Shown here: positions 46,651-59,379 of the stretch, one piece after another
Layout: the number at the start of each line of letters is the position of its first letter
How positions within the stretch are numbered: position 1 is the first letter of the stretch
Source of the DNA: Cadophora sp. MPI-SDFR-AT-0126
Lineage: Eukaryota > Ascomycota > Leotiomycetes > Helotiales > Ploettnerulaceae
Direction of reading: 5' to 3'
Length of the DNA: 64,000 bases
NCBI GenBank assembly: GCA_020747065.1
Contig: JAGMVK010000014.1
Location: 186,001-250,000 of the forward strand
The notes under the pieces: model-generated
Told to the model about the DNA's origin: nothing
The model's database searches: none
Seen by the model: the letters and a program-made list of their open reading frames with translations, nothing else
Made by a program: the position numbers and the translations under genes

Positions 46651-46969
46651 ATATTACTTCTTCTACTTAAGAGAGTGTAATTAATATTATTATAAATTAG
46701 GACTTAAAAGTTAAGATTAAGGACCTTTATAGCTTATAGACTCGATAGAATAAGATAATAAATCGGACTATTCTCTTAGTACTGATTAAAAGGAGCTCTA
46801 ATATTCGTATTAGTCTAGTTAAGAAGAACGAAATTAATAAACTTGAATCCAGTACTTTTAATACTATAGATATTAGTAAAATTAATATAGAAGATATTAA
46901 GACTCTTATAAGCTTTATTACTAAACAGGATGAAATAATTAGGAACTATTTAGAGCTTACTATATAAAC

Positions 46970-49480
46970 CCCTAAAATATAAGTAGTAGTCGCGGGAAAA
47001 ATTAGGGTTCGAGCTATAGTGGACTCCGGGTCTGAAGTTAATATTATTAATAAGGCTATTACTAAAGTAACTCGATTACTTATTATTTCTTATAAAGCTA
47101 TAATCTTCCAAACTATTACTAGAGATTAAGTAACCTTTAATAGGAAGATTAAGAATATCGCTATTAATATTAAGAGTATTTAGAATTATACTGGTTTTTT
47201 TATTATTAAGAATACTAGTTATAACTTACTACTCGGAATACTATTTATTCTTAAGAGCTACTTAGGTTTTAAGTACTCTAGTAATAAAGTAATAGTTATA
47301 ACATTTATAAATATAGCTCGTATAAGGACTAGGTAAGTTATTATTACTAGAGACTCTACTAATATTAGAGATAGATCGGAAAACGCTTAATTAGTACGTG
47401 TACTAAGGTAAGTACTAGTATAGAGAGAGACTTAGATAAACTAGAATAGGAGGTCTTTACTTCTAATCTAGGATCACGCATTAAGGTAAAGGATTTCATA
47501 GGAATTATTAGCGCTAGGTTACTAGATTAGGATATAATAAAAAGAAAATAGTAAAAAAACTATAATTCGACTTATAAGCTAGGATTATAAGTAGTTACAA
47601 GTGAAATATATTCGATTTAATTAGACTTAAAAAGCAAAGAGTTTATATTTATTATTAATAATAATCCTTTATTACGAGCTGAAACTAGGATTATAGATAT
47701 TAATATACTTTATAAAAAGAAAGTAGATAAGATAAAACTAGTAGATCTTAAGACTTTAGATAGAAATATACTTAAGGGGATTAATAACTAGTTTAAGTAA
47801 GATAAGAAAGTACAGCTACCTTAACTTAGGGGATTATTTATAAATTATATTACTAACTGATTTTTAAATAAAGAGCTAGGATACTAGCTTACATAGGAAA
47901 TATTTAATTAATTAACTATTAGTAAGTAGTTAATAACGAAAGAACAGGAATTACTATTCTAAATACTACTGAATCGTAAGGGAGCTTTAGTCTTTAACTA
48001 GATATAACTTAGTAGGATTAGGGAGGAAGTTACTCTACTATTAGAGATTAAAACTATATTATATAAAGCCTAGTAAAAGAAATTATTTCCAGTCTTAAAA
48101 GCTCTCTTAAAGAAGGTGATTTCTATACTTAAGGAACGTCTAAAGTAAGGAATTATAGAACTATATTATAATCTATACTAAAATAAGTAGTTTCTAGTTA
48201 TAAAGAAAGAAAAAGGGGCCTTCTGACTAATTATAGCTATTATTAAAATAAATAGAATTACTATCTAAGATACTAATATCCCTTCGAATATAGACTAGTT
48301 TTGTACAAAGTTTACTAGACTTACTATAGCTTTCTTAATTAACCTATTCTCTAGGTATAATTAATTTATATTAAATATACACTTATAGAATATAATAGTA
48401 ATTCATACTTTACTAGGCCTTCTTTGTATAACTAGATTGCCTTAAGGAGCTACTAATTCTATAGCTTAGTTTATTTGAGTTATTTATAAGATTCTACTTA
48501 ACTATATCCTGGATATTATACTACTATATATAAATAATATTAGAATTAAAGATTCTATCTTATTTTATAATAATAAAGAAGTTCTACTAGGAATTTAGAG
48601 GTTTATTATAGAATATATTTAAAATCTAGATAAGGTCCTAGTATACTTTAAGTAATTAGGAGCTACTATTAGACCTAAATCCTAGTATTACTTACCTGGA
48701 CTTAAAATTATAGGATTTATTACTAATAGTGATAGATAGCGCCCTGAAATAGTGAAAGTATTAAAGATTTAAGAATAAGAGAGGTGTAATAATATTTCAG
48801 AAGCTAGAGCCTTTATTAGAGTTATAATATATTATTAGCTATAAATTAAAAATTTCTTAACTATTATAACTCTAATATATACTATAATACAGAAGGGAGT
48901 TATATTTAACTAGTGGGATTCTTAGAAGTAAGCTATATAGTAGCTTAAGGACGCGCTACTTAATATCTTATTCTTAGTTAAGATTAATTATAGTCCTAAA
49001 GTAAGCCTTATTATACTTATAGTAGATACTAGTAAAATTAGTTAAAGAATTATCTTATAGTAGCTTAATAATTAAAAGAAGAGATATCTAGTGTGATTTA
49101 AGAGCGATCTCTAAAACCCTGCGAAAAGTAAGTATAATATAATAAAGAGGAAATACTAAGAAGCTTTAAAAGCTATAAAGAAGATATAAAGTAAACTTTA
49201 TAAAGTATACTTTATTTTTAAAATAAATATAGAAGTTCTTATAGAATAGTTAAATAAAATAGCTAATAATTTACCTAAAATATTACTTATAAATTAGATT
49301 ATTAGAATACACTTAATAGACTTTAAAATTAAATATATCCTAGGAATAAAGAATACTACTACTAATAGGCTATTATAACGCAAAAGAAAGTACTTCTTGA
49401 ATATTAATAAGAAGAATAAGAAAGATATTAATAAGTGGATTTCGAATAAACTTAGCTTAATCTTAATATTTATTATTTCC
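46970..49480 (+). pseudogene. Gypsy M protease, reverse transcriptase and RNase H
   Basis: The protease retains its catalytic DSG motif (47022-47030, in AIVDSGSEVNIINKA). The reverse transcriptase spans about 48060-48780 with LIIAIIKINRIT near 48230 and FLINLFSRYN near 48340. The active site at 48527-48541 reads YINNI instead of YIDDI, so both Asp are Asn. RNase H follows with the connection block (FNQWDSQKQA near 48910) and ends with KNTTTNRLL near 49360. RIP stops occur throughout. Confidence 0.78.
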
Positions 49481-51060
49481 TTTAAATAACTTATAAGCTA
49501 AAATTATAAGTTAATAGAACAAATTCTATAGCTAAACTACTCTAAAAATCGGAGTAAATTACTAGGTTTCTTTACTTATTAAAATAGCTAAGAATAGTTA
49601 AGTTAAATAATTATAAAAAATTTAAGAGTTAAGCTCTTTAGTACTTCACTTAAGATAAGTATTTTTATTAAAAAGCTAATAACTATAACTAAGTACGCCT
49701 TATTATTAAAGATAAGCTTGAATAATTGAAAGTTATCGAGAAGTATTATAATAAGAAAGGATATAAAGGTACTAAATCGACTTTTTTTCGCTTTTTAAAG
49801 TGATTCTTTTAAGCTAGTTTTTACGAAGATTATAAAGCCTTTTATAAAAGTTATAAGAAATACTAAAAGAAACAACTTAATTATAAAAAAAACCTACTAT
49901 ATCTAACTTAGCTAACTAAGCTATTTGAATATATTAGCTTAAATATTACAAGAGTCCTTACACTAAATAACAAAAAAAAATACTTTATTTTAGTAAAAGA
50001 GGACTTATTAGGATAGATTAAAGGGAGACTACTTATAAGGGCTAAATCTACTAATATTACTAAATTCCTATAAGAAGAGGTTATCTATTAATATAGCTTT
50101 TTTAGTAGACTTATAATTAATAAAGGACTTAAGAATAAGAAAATAGCATAGGAATTTATATTAAAATATAGTATTAAGAGAATCTAGATCTTAGCTTATA
50201 ATTTCAAGACTAATAGGAATATTAAGCGTACTTATTAAGATATCTTAAATAGCCTCTCTAAAGTAATAAAAGAAGGTTTTTATAAATAGATAAATAAATT
50301 TAAGAGTATTCTCTTTACTTTAAGAATATCAATCTATTAGCTAACTAAGGTAATATTATTCCTTTTACTTTATAATTAAGAGGCTATTTTACTCTTAGAA
50401 GGTAAGTTTCTAGTTTAGAGAATAATAGATTATAGTAAGGTTTATACTAAGGGAAATCTTCTAGCTCTTTAAGCTTACTAATTAGAACTCCGGGATAAGG
50501 ATATTAAAGATATTATCCTCTATAAAAGAAGGTATTAGGAAGCTATAAAAGAAACATAGAATTAAATATAAGTCCTTAAAGCTAGGCTAAATATAAAAAA
50601 TAACTTAGTTCTAGTCTATAATATATAGTAATTAATTGATCTTTTAGTATATATGAAATTAAAGTACTAATAGTATAAGCTATATAGAATCTCTAAGGAG
50701 AACTCTTAAAAAGAGTATTATTAGTTATAAGAGCTTAATAGGATTACTCTTAAGGAAATATTTACTATAAACTAATTTAAATAATTCTTTTAGTAAGATT
50801 AAATACTTTTTTTACTCTTAGAGACTGAAAATAATTCATTAGAATTAGAAGATAATATAGATAGTAATAGTAATTATAAAGAATTAAAAGGTAACAAAAC
50901 TCTTATTATAATACTACTAATTATTCCTTATTCTATTCTATAAGTAGTTCTTCCTAGATTAACTACTACTTAACGAGTTAATTATTATCGACTTCTATAT
51001 AATTCTTAATCTAGACTATAACTCCTATAAGACAGGGTTATCTTATAAACTTAGTTAGGA
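49481..51060 (+). pseudogene. Gypsy M integrase
   Basis: The frame shows the integrase zinc-finger region (about 49740-49910), the core with FILVKEDLLGQIKGR near 50000, FFSRLIINKGLKNKK near 50110, IKRIQILAYNFKTN near 50180 and a C-terminal segment to about 51050. Two expected catalytic acidic positions read Asn or Lys. It matches the integrase of N in layout but is a different family. Confidence 0.75.
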
Positions 51061-51659
51061 TAGGATATATATATATTTTCTTATATTTACTATTTTTTTA
51101 AATACTTTTTACTCTTTTTTTAATAGATTTTTATTTAAAGTATACCTTCTTTACCTTATTTCCTTAGTCTTATCCTTATACTCCTTATTATTTTATTTTA
51201 AAAAGTACTATCTATATTTCTTATATAGTTAAAAAGCTTATATATTCTCTTTTATCTATTTAGTTAAATTTCCTTTATATATAATACTCTTTTCCTTATA
51301 TAATTTATTATCTATCTTAGTTATTACATATATAATAGCACTAATATAATTAGTTAAGAAGCGATTAACTACTAAGATTATTTATTAATATTTATTTACC
51401 TAGAGAGTGAATTTAACTACTTAATTAAGTAAGTATAGAATATTTATTATATATTATAGAACTAGAAAGAACGATCCTAGGTACTAGTGTAGTTAGCCTC
51501 GCTAAGAGTTTATATATTCTCTGTCCTAGTGGTCTTTCTCTTATAACCTCTACTCTTTTATACTAACTAGTAATAAAATTTTCTTAATCTAGAAATTATA
51601 CTAAAAATCTAAATTTAAAAGTTAATAATTAAAAATCTACTTAAATTTCACTTATAAGC
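51061..51659. other. AT-rich spacer in element M between integrase and extra frame
   Basis: About 600 bp with strong T bias and no readable frame or motif that I can support. Confidence 0.5.
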
Positions 51660-54600
51660 TAGCTTATAAGTCGAATTTATTATTAAAAATAGCGCTTAGA
51701 TCTGCCTCCTTAAAGAATATTAAGGGTTTAACTAGTAATCCTAACTTAGGAGTTAAGAAGCGCTAAATACTAAATAAGAAAGTTAAGAAGTCTGTAATTA
51801 TTATCTTAAGCGATAATAAGCTTAATATAGTTATTACAGAACTCTCTAAGATACTAACTAAAGGAAAAGGAAAAGAAGTAGCTAAAATAACTAATAATCC
51901 TAGATTATAAGTTAGTTTAAGGCTAGAATAGTAAAGAAGGGTAGTTATAGAAATATCTAGTATTAAGAAATTACTTAATAGTATTAGTCTAGAAATATAA
52001 GCTATACTAATTACTTAAAGTAATATATATCTAAAGAAGTACTTAGAAAAGAAGGATAAAGTTCTTATAAACTAGTAAGAAACATCTTAAGGATACCTAG
52101 TAAAAGAGGAAGGCTTTAACGCTAAGGCTTTTATAGAACGCTATTATATCTTAAAGGAGTATATTAATATAGCTCTAAGTTAAAGAGATAAGAAGATATA
52201 AAATCTTAATAAAATTACGAAAAACTAAACTACTAATTATAAGAAGATATTTATCATAGAATACTTAGGTACTATTAGTTTAGATTAATTAATAACTAGC
52301 TTTAGAACGTTATTTATTAAAATCTCTACTTTTCTATAAGTCTTGCTAGCTTTAAATAAGTATATTATCGATTATACTTAAGTACTAAAAGTTATAAAAA
52401 ACACTATATTAAGAGACCGGAAAGATATTAGGCTTAATTCTTATACTTTAAAACACTACTAAGAACACTTAAATAATACTAATTTCTTTACTTAGATTAC
52501 TATTCTACTAATTAAATATAAATTATATTAGGTTAATCTTAAAGTATTTTAATATAGCTTTTTTCTTCTAATTACTTAAAATAATACTAGACTTAACAAA
52601 GATTTCTTAGATAAGGATTAACTAACTTAATTCTTTATAACTAATACTAAAGAAGTAGAGGCTAAGATTACTAAGTAAATAGCTGCGAACTAAGCTAATA
52701 CTCTTATACTTACTAGTAGTCCTATCCTTATTATAACTATAAATAGTTTAGCTAAAACCTTTATTACTTAAATTTAGTACGAAAGTCTAGTACTAGAAAT
52801 AATAGATAATTTAAGCTTATAAATTAAAAGTACTGAAAAATCGCCTAAGCTTATAATAAATCTAAAAGAGGATACTAACCTTACTCTTTTAGAGAGCTAG
52901 AAAGCTAAGGTACTAGATAATTAATAGGAGATTAGTGAACTAGAGTAACTTATTAATTCTACTATAAAACTACTTAAAGTAAAGGAGAACTTAAAGGAGA
53001 GCTTAAAGGAAAACACTGAACTTTCTTTAATAATATAGGATAGTTACACGTTAGATAATCCTAAAATAACTAATGATTTAGACTTATTAATCGACCCTAA
53101 GGATCTTAAGCTTAAGTTCCTAACTTCTATTAACTTTATAAAGGAGAATTCTAAAGCTACTTTAGTAGTTAAGATATTATCTTTTAAGGGTAAAGAAAAG
53201 GCTATTATTACGACTAATAATAATAGATTTAATATTAAACCTTTACTTATAGTCTTTTAAATACTAAAGGAACTCTAAGAGTATATTACCTAATTTTATA
53301 ATTAAATACTTTAAGAATTATAAAAGTGTTTTAATTCCCTTATTATTACCTCTAATATTAAAGCAGTTACTTAAGAAGAAACTTTAGTTCATATTAATTA
53401 GATCTTCGATCTTATTCGATTCGAATTTCCTACTACTACTATTCTTAATAATATTACTTAAAAAGATAAATTAACTTATAATTCCGAATTACTAGTTAGA
53501 ATACTTTAAGCTTTAAAGGAATAGTATAATGTTAATAAAGTTAAGTTAAATAAGGAGGCTTATAGCTATAAGGTTCTTATTTATATTAAGAGAACTATTA
53601 AGTATAGTGATCTTTTATTATAGATATACCTTTCGCTAAATGTTTTTACTTTATTAAATATACTATAGATCTATACTTTCTTAAGATAGAACACGTGAAC
53701 TTTATATATAAATTCTATATTAGAAAGTATAGCTAATACTATAGATTAGTAAATTAAGTAAAGTTAAGTTATTTTATAAGTTATTTTAGTATTATTAAAC
53801 TAGATCTAAAAGATATAGATAAACTCTAATTAGATCCTAAATAAGCTAATATCTTCTAGAAGAATTAGGACGCTATTAAAGTAAAGGAGAAATAATACTT
53901 AGGACTCTTTAACTTCTACTTTATCCTAGATATTAAGAATAATATCACTATATTACTAAAGAAGATTCATAAGAGTATTACTATTAAGGAAGCTTAGACT
54001 AAGTTCAAATCTATTAGTATATTTATACTTAAAAGCCTATATACTATATCTTATTTCTTAATAAAGGAAAAGAAGACTAAGCTTTCCTTATTCGAAATTA
54101 TATAATAAGAGCTAGCTATATATAAGTTTTATTACTAGGACCTTAATTCTACTAAGCTAGCTACTTTATTCTTTTATAGTATAGTATATTCTATTACTTA
54201 GTAAGTATTATAAATAAATTATAAATTATACTTAGCTTATCTTACTACTTATAGCAATAGTAAAATTCATCTTATAGCTTATCTAAAGTTCCTTATCTTT
54301 ATAAGAGCTAATAAGAGAGTTAAGAAAGTCTATTATACTAATACTAATATTAAGGATCTTATTAATAATTAAAAAATAAGAGGTAATCCTAGATTACTAG
54401 TTAATATCTTATATAATTAGTATCTTAATCTTTAAATCTTCTTCCCCTCTAAATTCAGTCTTAGCTAGGTTAATACTTATCTATATAATTATAAAGATCT
54501 TAATATTATTACTTAGAAAAAGACTTAGAGATGTTTTTATCTAATTAGCTAAAATCCTAAAGGCTTACTTAGAAAATATAAGACTTAATTTAGGACCTTA

Positions 54601-56400
54601 TTAATCTTATTCAAGACTAATAAGGACTATTTTTATATATCTCTAATATATTAATAAGAAACTATTCTTAATCCGCGGGTTAGTAATTATAATATTACGT
54701 CTTAACTAGTAATTTTCTTAAATAACTATATTACTCTAGCTAATAAGAATACCTTTGAAAATAGCGTGAAAAGTATCTGACTTAATACTTATTATTCTAA
54801 GTCTTAAAAGTCCCTTAACTCCTTACTTCGCGACTTTACTTCTTTTATATATTCCTTTTATAACTACTGTTACTATTACTAAACTAGGACTATTATTAGA
54901 AGCTCTTACTAATTAATTACTATAAATAGAAGCTTCTATTCTACGTAAGGCTAAAGAACTTATTACTATAAAGGATACTAATTATATTAAATACCTTAAA
55001 AAGTATAAAGTAGAATAGCTTACAATTACTACTAAAGCTTAAGAAGTTATCTAAGAAATAGAAGAGCTAGCTTATAATAAAAAATTATAGATTAAGTAAT
55101 CCTTTTTTAATATTAGATTACCCTTAAATAATATTATAAATAGAATTCTTAAGTTAGAATAAAATAGTAAAAATAAAAAGAATTATAAAGAAAGTTTCTA
55201 AGGATAGACTTATTAAATTAAAGATAACCTTAAAATTAAGAAAAAGGACTACTTACTTAGTAATAAGAAAGATAATAATCTAGAAATTAGCTCTAATATA
55301 ACTAGTAATCCCGGATTATTAATTAAAAGAGGGAAGAAAGCTAAAACTTATAAGTGTACTCTTTTAAATAAGGATATTAGAAGTATTTCGGAATTAGAAT
55401 ATTTCCTTAAAGAAGATTATATTAAACCTACTAATAATCTAGACTTACTAATTAACTCTAAAGAAAAGAAAGCTAAAAGTTACAACTTAGAGGGAAACTC
55501 CTAATTTAAAGATAGTATTACTAAAGAGAACTCTACTAATTTAACTCTTAATCCAGGATTAGGAGTTATCTAAGGTACTAATAGTAATTAAGAGGTTAAT
55601 TAATAATTAGAAAGGGAACTTCATATAATATAAGATATTAACGATAATTAAACTACTAACTCTCTTAATACTAGTGAGTAGGCTAAAAGATAAAATAAAC
55701 TAACTACACTTTATACTCCTAGATTAGAAATTACTAATATAAAAGGCGAAGATAAGGTTTAAGAAGTTAATAATATTAATTATAATATTATATAAAAAGA
55801 AAGATTTCTTAAGAGACTTATTACTTAGGAGTAAGTTTCAGGATCTAATAATATAAGTAAGAGAGATAATATTAATAAAACCGGGCTTACTACTATAGAA
55901 AGAGCTATATAAGAGGCTATAATTTAATAAGCTTAAGCTATAAGTATATAAGCTTATATTTAAACTCTAATACTTAAGCTGAAGTTTTAGCTAGTTATAC
56001 CTTAACTAACCCTAGTAAAGACTATATTTCTTTCTGCTCTTACTAAAGATTCTTAAGTAACTTATATAAATTCAGGATATCCTTTAAGAAGTTCTATAAA
56101 GAATATCTCTTATATCTCACTTAATATTAACTTTAAAGAAGAGGAAGAGAATACTTATTCTTCTTTAAAGAAGGGCGGAGGAAAGTATAAAGCCGGAGAT
56201 TCTATAGAACCTAAGAAGGTAATAAAGAAAGTAAAGAAAATAAAGGGTACTTAAGTTAGAGAACTAGTAATAGAGTACTTATAAGTTTAGATTATAAGTA
56301 GAATTAAGCTATATATTAAAGGGCAAAAATAGAGTAATAATAAGGTTTAATTTCTTTTTAAAAGTAATACTATAATATAAGAAAGAGTAAAGTTATCTTT
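51660..56400 (+). pseudogene. Long extra frame of element M, unrecognised
   Basis: After the integrase, in the same sense, at least 700 codons (about 51660-53700) and probably up to 1,500 with one or more frame changes can be read with TAA/TAG stops. The first part is Lys/Glu/Ser-rich with NAKAFIERYYILKEYINIAL near 52120 and coiled-coil-like stretches (KENLKESLKENTELS near 52980). The later part (54900-56350) is very Lys/Glu/Ile-rich. No transmembrane segment typical of an envelope protein and no enzyme motif was recognised. The position is that of env or other accessory genes. It could also include a further unrecognised insertion. Confidence 0.45.
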
Positions 56401-56524
56401 TTCTTTTCCTTTCACTTTTTTCTTTCTTTCTTATACTAAATATACTTACTTTATAATTCTCCCCTTATAGTAATATAGCTAGGAATTATAGTTTAGAGCG
56501 ACTACTAAACTTAGTTAGGATAGA

Positions 56525-56742
56525 TATAATAAGGTATATATTCAAAATCAGGGTATTACCTTAAGTAACTTTAGTTATAAGTCTTAGCGAGCTCCCTCTA
56601 CTTATAAGAGCTCCCCTCTACTTATAGAATTAAAAAAATTAAAGACTTTTTCCACCTCGCATTTCAGCTATAAGTAGCTTCTTATGTTTTACTCCTAGGT
56701 TTAGTGACCTACTTAATTTTTACGTTATCCTAGGTCTTTACA
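56525..56742 (+). repeat. 3' LTR of gypsy element M
   Basis: A 218-bp copy of 43957-44174, starting TATAATAAGG (RIP form) and ending in the intact CTTTACA, followed by TTAG, the right copy of the target duplication. Confidence 0.88.
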
Positions 56743-57400
56743 TTAGTATTTAGAATATATTTATTAAATTTTATCTTTTCCTTACTTTTATTTTTACCGG
56801 AGGCCTGGCCCTTACGCTTAGGAGCAGCCTTAGGTTTACCCTTAAATATAATAATAAATAACTTAAGTATAGAAGTAGCTTTAGATCTACTCTTTTTAAG
56901 AGTCTTAGAGGGAGTAATAGCCTTAGTAAGAGTAATCAAGGGACTAGGGGTTACTAGAGCTGTAGTAGAGGTAGTGCAAGACTTAGTATAGCGTTAAAGG
57001 GAGTTCTTATTAATAATAGTTATAAGGTCACTACTTATAAAGAGTAATTTAGAGAGCTATTCCTTATAATTATTATAATCCTTAAGAGTAATAAAGTCTA
57101 AGGGAGAGGGGTTATACTCAGTTTCAGTATTATTAACTAAGTCTTTATTACTAAATTTAAAGTAGAGGCTATTAGGATTAAGGAAGGAGTAATTAATAGA
57201 GATATATTCTTTATAGATCCAAAGATAAGGAAGGAAATTAATACGTATTTTATCTACGACTTCTGTTTTAATTAAGATACTCTTATTAATAGCTATAACT
57301 AAAGTATTAAAGATATAATTAAATAAATAGATAGCGCAGTTACTACAGAGATTAAATATAATATTTTAAATATATATTATTTCTAGATTAAGATTAAAGA
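56743..57400 (-). pseudogene. Antisense frame in element N, 5' part
   Basis: The minus-strand frame includes an intact 69-codon stretch (56730-56939) with KPAAPKRKG-like and SGKNKSKEKIKF segments. Upstream it reads through stops as INYSFLNPNSLYFKF, NNTETEYNPSPLDF and LITLTKAITPSKTLKKSRSK. It is basic and Ser/Thr/Pro-rich. It continues beyond element M at 43956 and below. No family was recognised. The protein-like composition on this strand, and not on the other, supports a real gene. Confidence 0.5.
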
Positions 57401-58084
57401 AAGAGTAGTATTTAATATAAGCTATAATAATAAGCTTTAGTAACTGAACTAGCGCTATAATAAAGAATAAGTACTAGAAGTAGGTAAGAAGTATAAAGTA
57501 AAGGGTCTAGTAAAAGATAATCTAGTATAGAAGAAAAATTATTATAAAAGTTAAAAGAAAATTAAAAGAAAATAGAAGCGGGAATAGCTTCTTATATTAA
57601 AAAGAGCGCTAGGGAAAAAAGTGAATTTAAGAAAGATAGTAAGAGAAAGGTGAAAAGAAAAGTGAATTAATAAGAGGTTATAAACTAAAAGATATAAAAA
57701 AGAGAAAGTTTACTTTAATTCCATTAATTTATTTACTTATAATAGGAAATAAAATAAATAATTCTTAAGTAAGATTAGCTCCCTCTAATAATTTAATAAC
57801 TCGCGCGATTTCCTTTAAAGAATTAACTTTTTTTAATAATAAACTTTTTAAAGTATATATATAAGTAGAAATCCTACTAATAAATATAAATAAAAATATA
57901 AGTATAACTAGAATAAGCGCATTAGTAGTAGTTACACTACTGAACTTTATTAGTATTAAAAACATGATCTTATATTTAAGGGATATACTAGCGAAAAATT
58001 AATATACTACTTAATCTTAAGTACTTAAATAAATAATAAAGTACTATAATAGGATTAGCAATTTAATTAAATAAATCTATAACT
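57401..58084. other. Element N interior without a recognised gene
   Basis: About 680 bp of AT-rich, RIP-altered DNA. The 66-codon minus-strand open frame at 57765-57965 is hydrophobic and looks like a composition artefact. Confidence 0.45.
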
Positions 58085-59000
58085 ATGTGGAAAGATCAAA
58101 AGCCTTTAAAGCGTATATAAGTAAAGCAGAATTCGAGTCTAATTAAGCTAAGGTTTACCTTATTATTACTGCGAATACTAAGAAAAGGAATCGCCTTTAA
58201 GAAGTATATACTAAGACTATAAGGAATTAGCCTAATTAAGCTATGCAAGATTAATTAATAACTAGATTAGCTAAATTTGTAGTAAACTATAATAAAGTTT
58301 CAGGAAAGATATCCTTAGAAAAAGCTAGAGTACAAGTAAATATTAAAGTATAAAAAAGAGTTATAAGACTAGGTAAATAAAGTATATCAAATATAAAAGA
58401 AATTATTACAGGGAACCTAATAAAAGTAGCATAGGGAAAAGTTAATAATACTCTTTTAAAAGTAATATCAAAAAGTATATAGAAAAAGATAGGGATACAC
58501 CCTAGGGTAAGTAATTTTATAAAAAAAGGATAATTTATGAGATTACTAAGCTTATTAAGCGTAGGCACTAAAGTTAGTAAAGTAACTTTATTATAGAAAG
58601 TAAATAAGCCAGAGTATTTAACTTACTTAGTAAGGGAAATTAGCAGTAAGATTACTACTACTACTACTAATCTACCTTTAAAGTCTAACTAATTAGTAAA
58701 AGTAGTAGCTATAAAAGAGTTTAGTATTACTTTAAGTAAGAAAGCTGAGATTAATAAGAAAGAGATAAAGGAAGTAAGAAAAGAGATAAAAGATTATAAG
58801 AGGAAAAGAATAAGTAATACTAAGAATAGTAAATAAAAGTATAAATACTTTAAGGATATCTTAAATAATTAAAGATTAATTATTAGAAAAAAGAAAATAC
58901 TACTTATTATAGTAAATATATAGTTCTTAAAGTAGATACTAAAATATTAATAAGTATATTACTAATACCTGTAATTAATAGCTAGCTATATAGAGCTTTA
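58085..59000 (+). pseudogene. Unrecognised decayed frame in element N (I)
   Basis: The plus strand reads as a basic, helical protein: SFKAYISKAEFESNQAKVY at about 58100, LITRLAKFVVNYNKVSGKIS near 58270, KKIGIHPRVSNFIKKGQF near 58490, then a Ser/Thr/Lys-rich tail (KKEIKEVRKEIKDYKRKR near 58760). Stops are TAA/TAG only. I do not recognise it. The 93-codon minus-strand open frame at 58287-58568 is its shadow. Confidence 0.45.
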
Positions 59001-59379
59001 TATAAAGAGATTACTAAAGAAGCTTACTATTAAGTACTTATAAAAGATATATAACTAAAAATTAGAAATAAGAAAACTAAAAATAAATCTAGAAATATGT
59101 AATTAGTTTTAGCTAGCTAATTAGCTACCTAAGCCTTTAGATAGACTTAGACTATATAAGTTCTAGTAGTAAGGAGAAGCACTTATCTTTAAGTTTAATT
59201 AGAAACTAATCTTAAACTCCTAGAACTTATTAATATTATTATAGTAGGAATAGAATAAGTAAATTATTCACGATCTTTTTTAAATAATAGTTTAACTTAC
59301 TACTAAGTAATAAGATCTTAGAAGAAATTAATATATACTAGTACTATCTTTAGGAAATTAATAATAAAAAAAATATTAG

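Larger units (their letters stand above)
43957..56742 (+). mobile_element. Complete Ty3/gypsy retrotransposon M nested in N
   Basis: LTRs of 218 bp (43957-44174 and 56525-56742) with termini TGTAATAAGG and CTTTACA, flanked by the 4-bp duplication TTAG (43953-43956, 56743-56746). Plus-strand gag, protease, reverse transcriptase, RNase H and integrase end near 51060. A further 5.4 kb before the 3' LTR holds a long extra frame in the same sense. At 12.8 kb it is large for a gypsy element. The solo LTR at 41093 shows the family was active more than once here. It is RIP-inactivated. Confidence 0.88.

Noticed and set aside
57765..58568. 66- and 93-codon minus-strand ORFs
   Set aside because: Hydrophobic, Phe/Ile/Leu-rich shadows in AT-saturated DNA. 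The second lies opposite a plus-strand frame with better composition.
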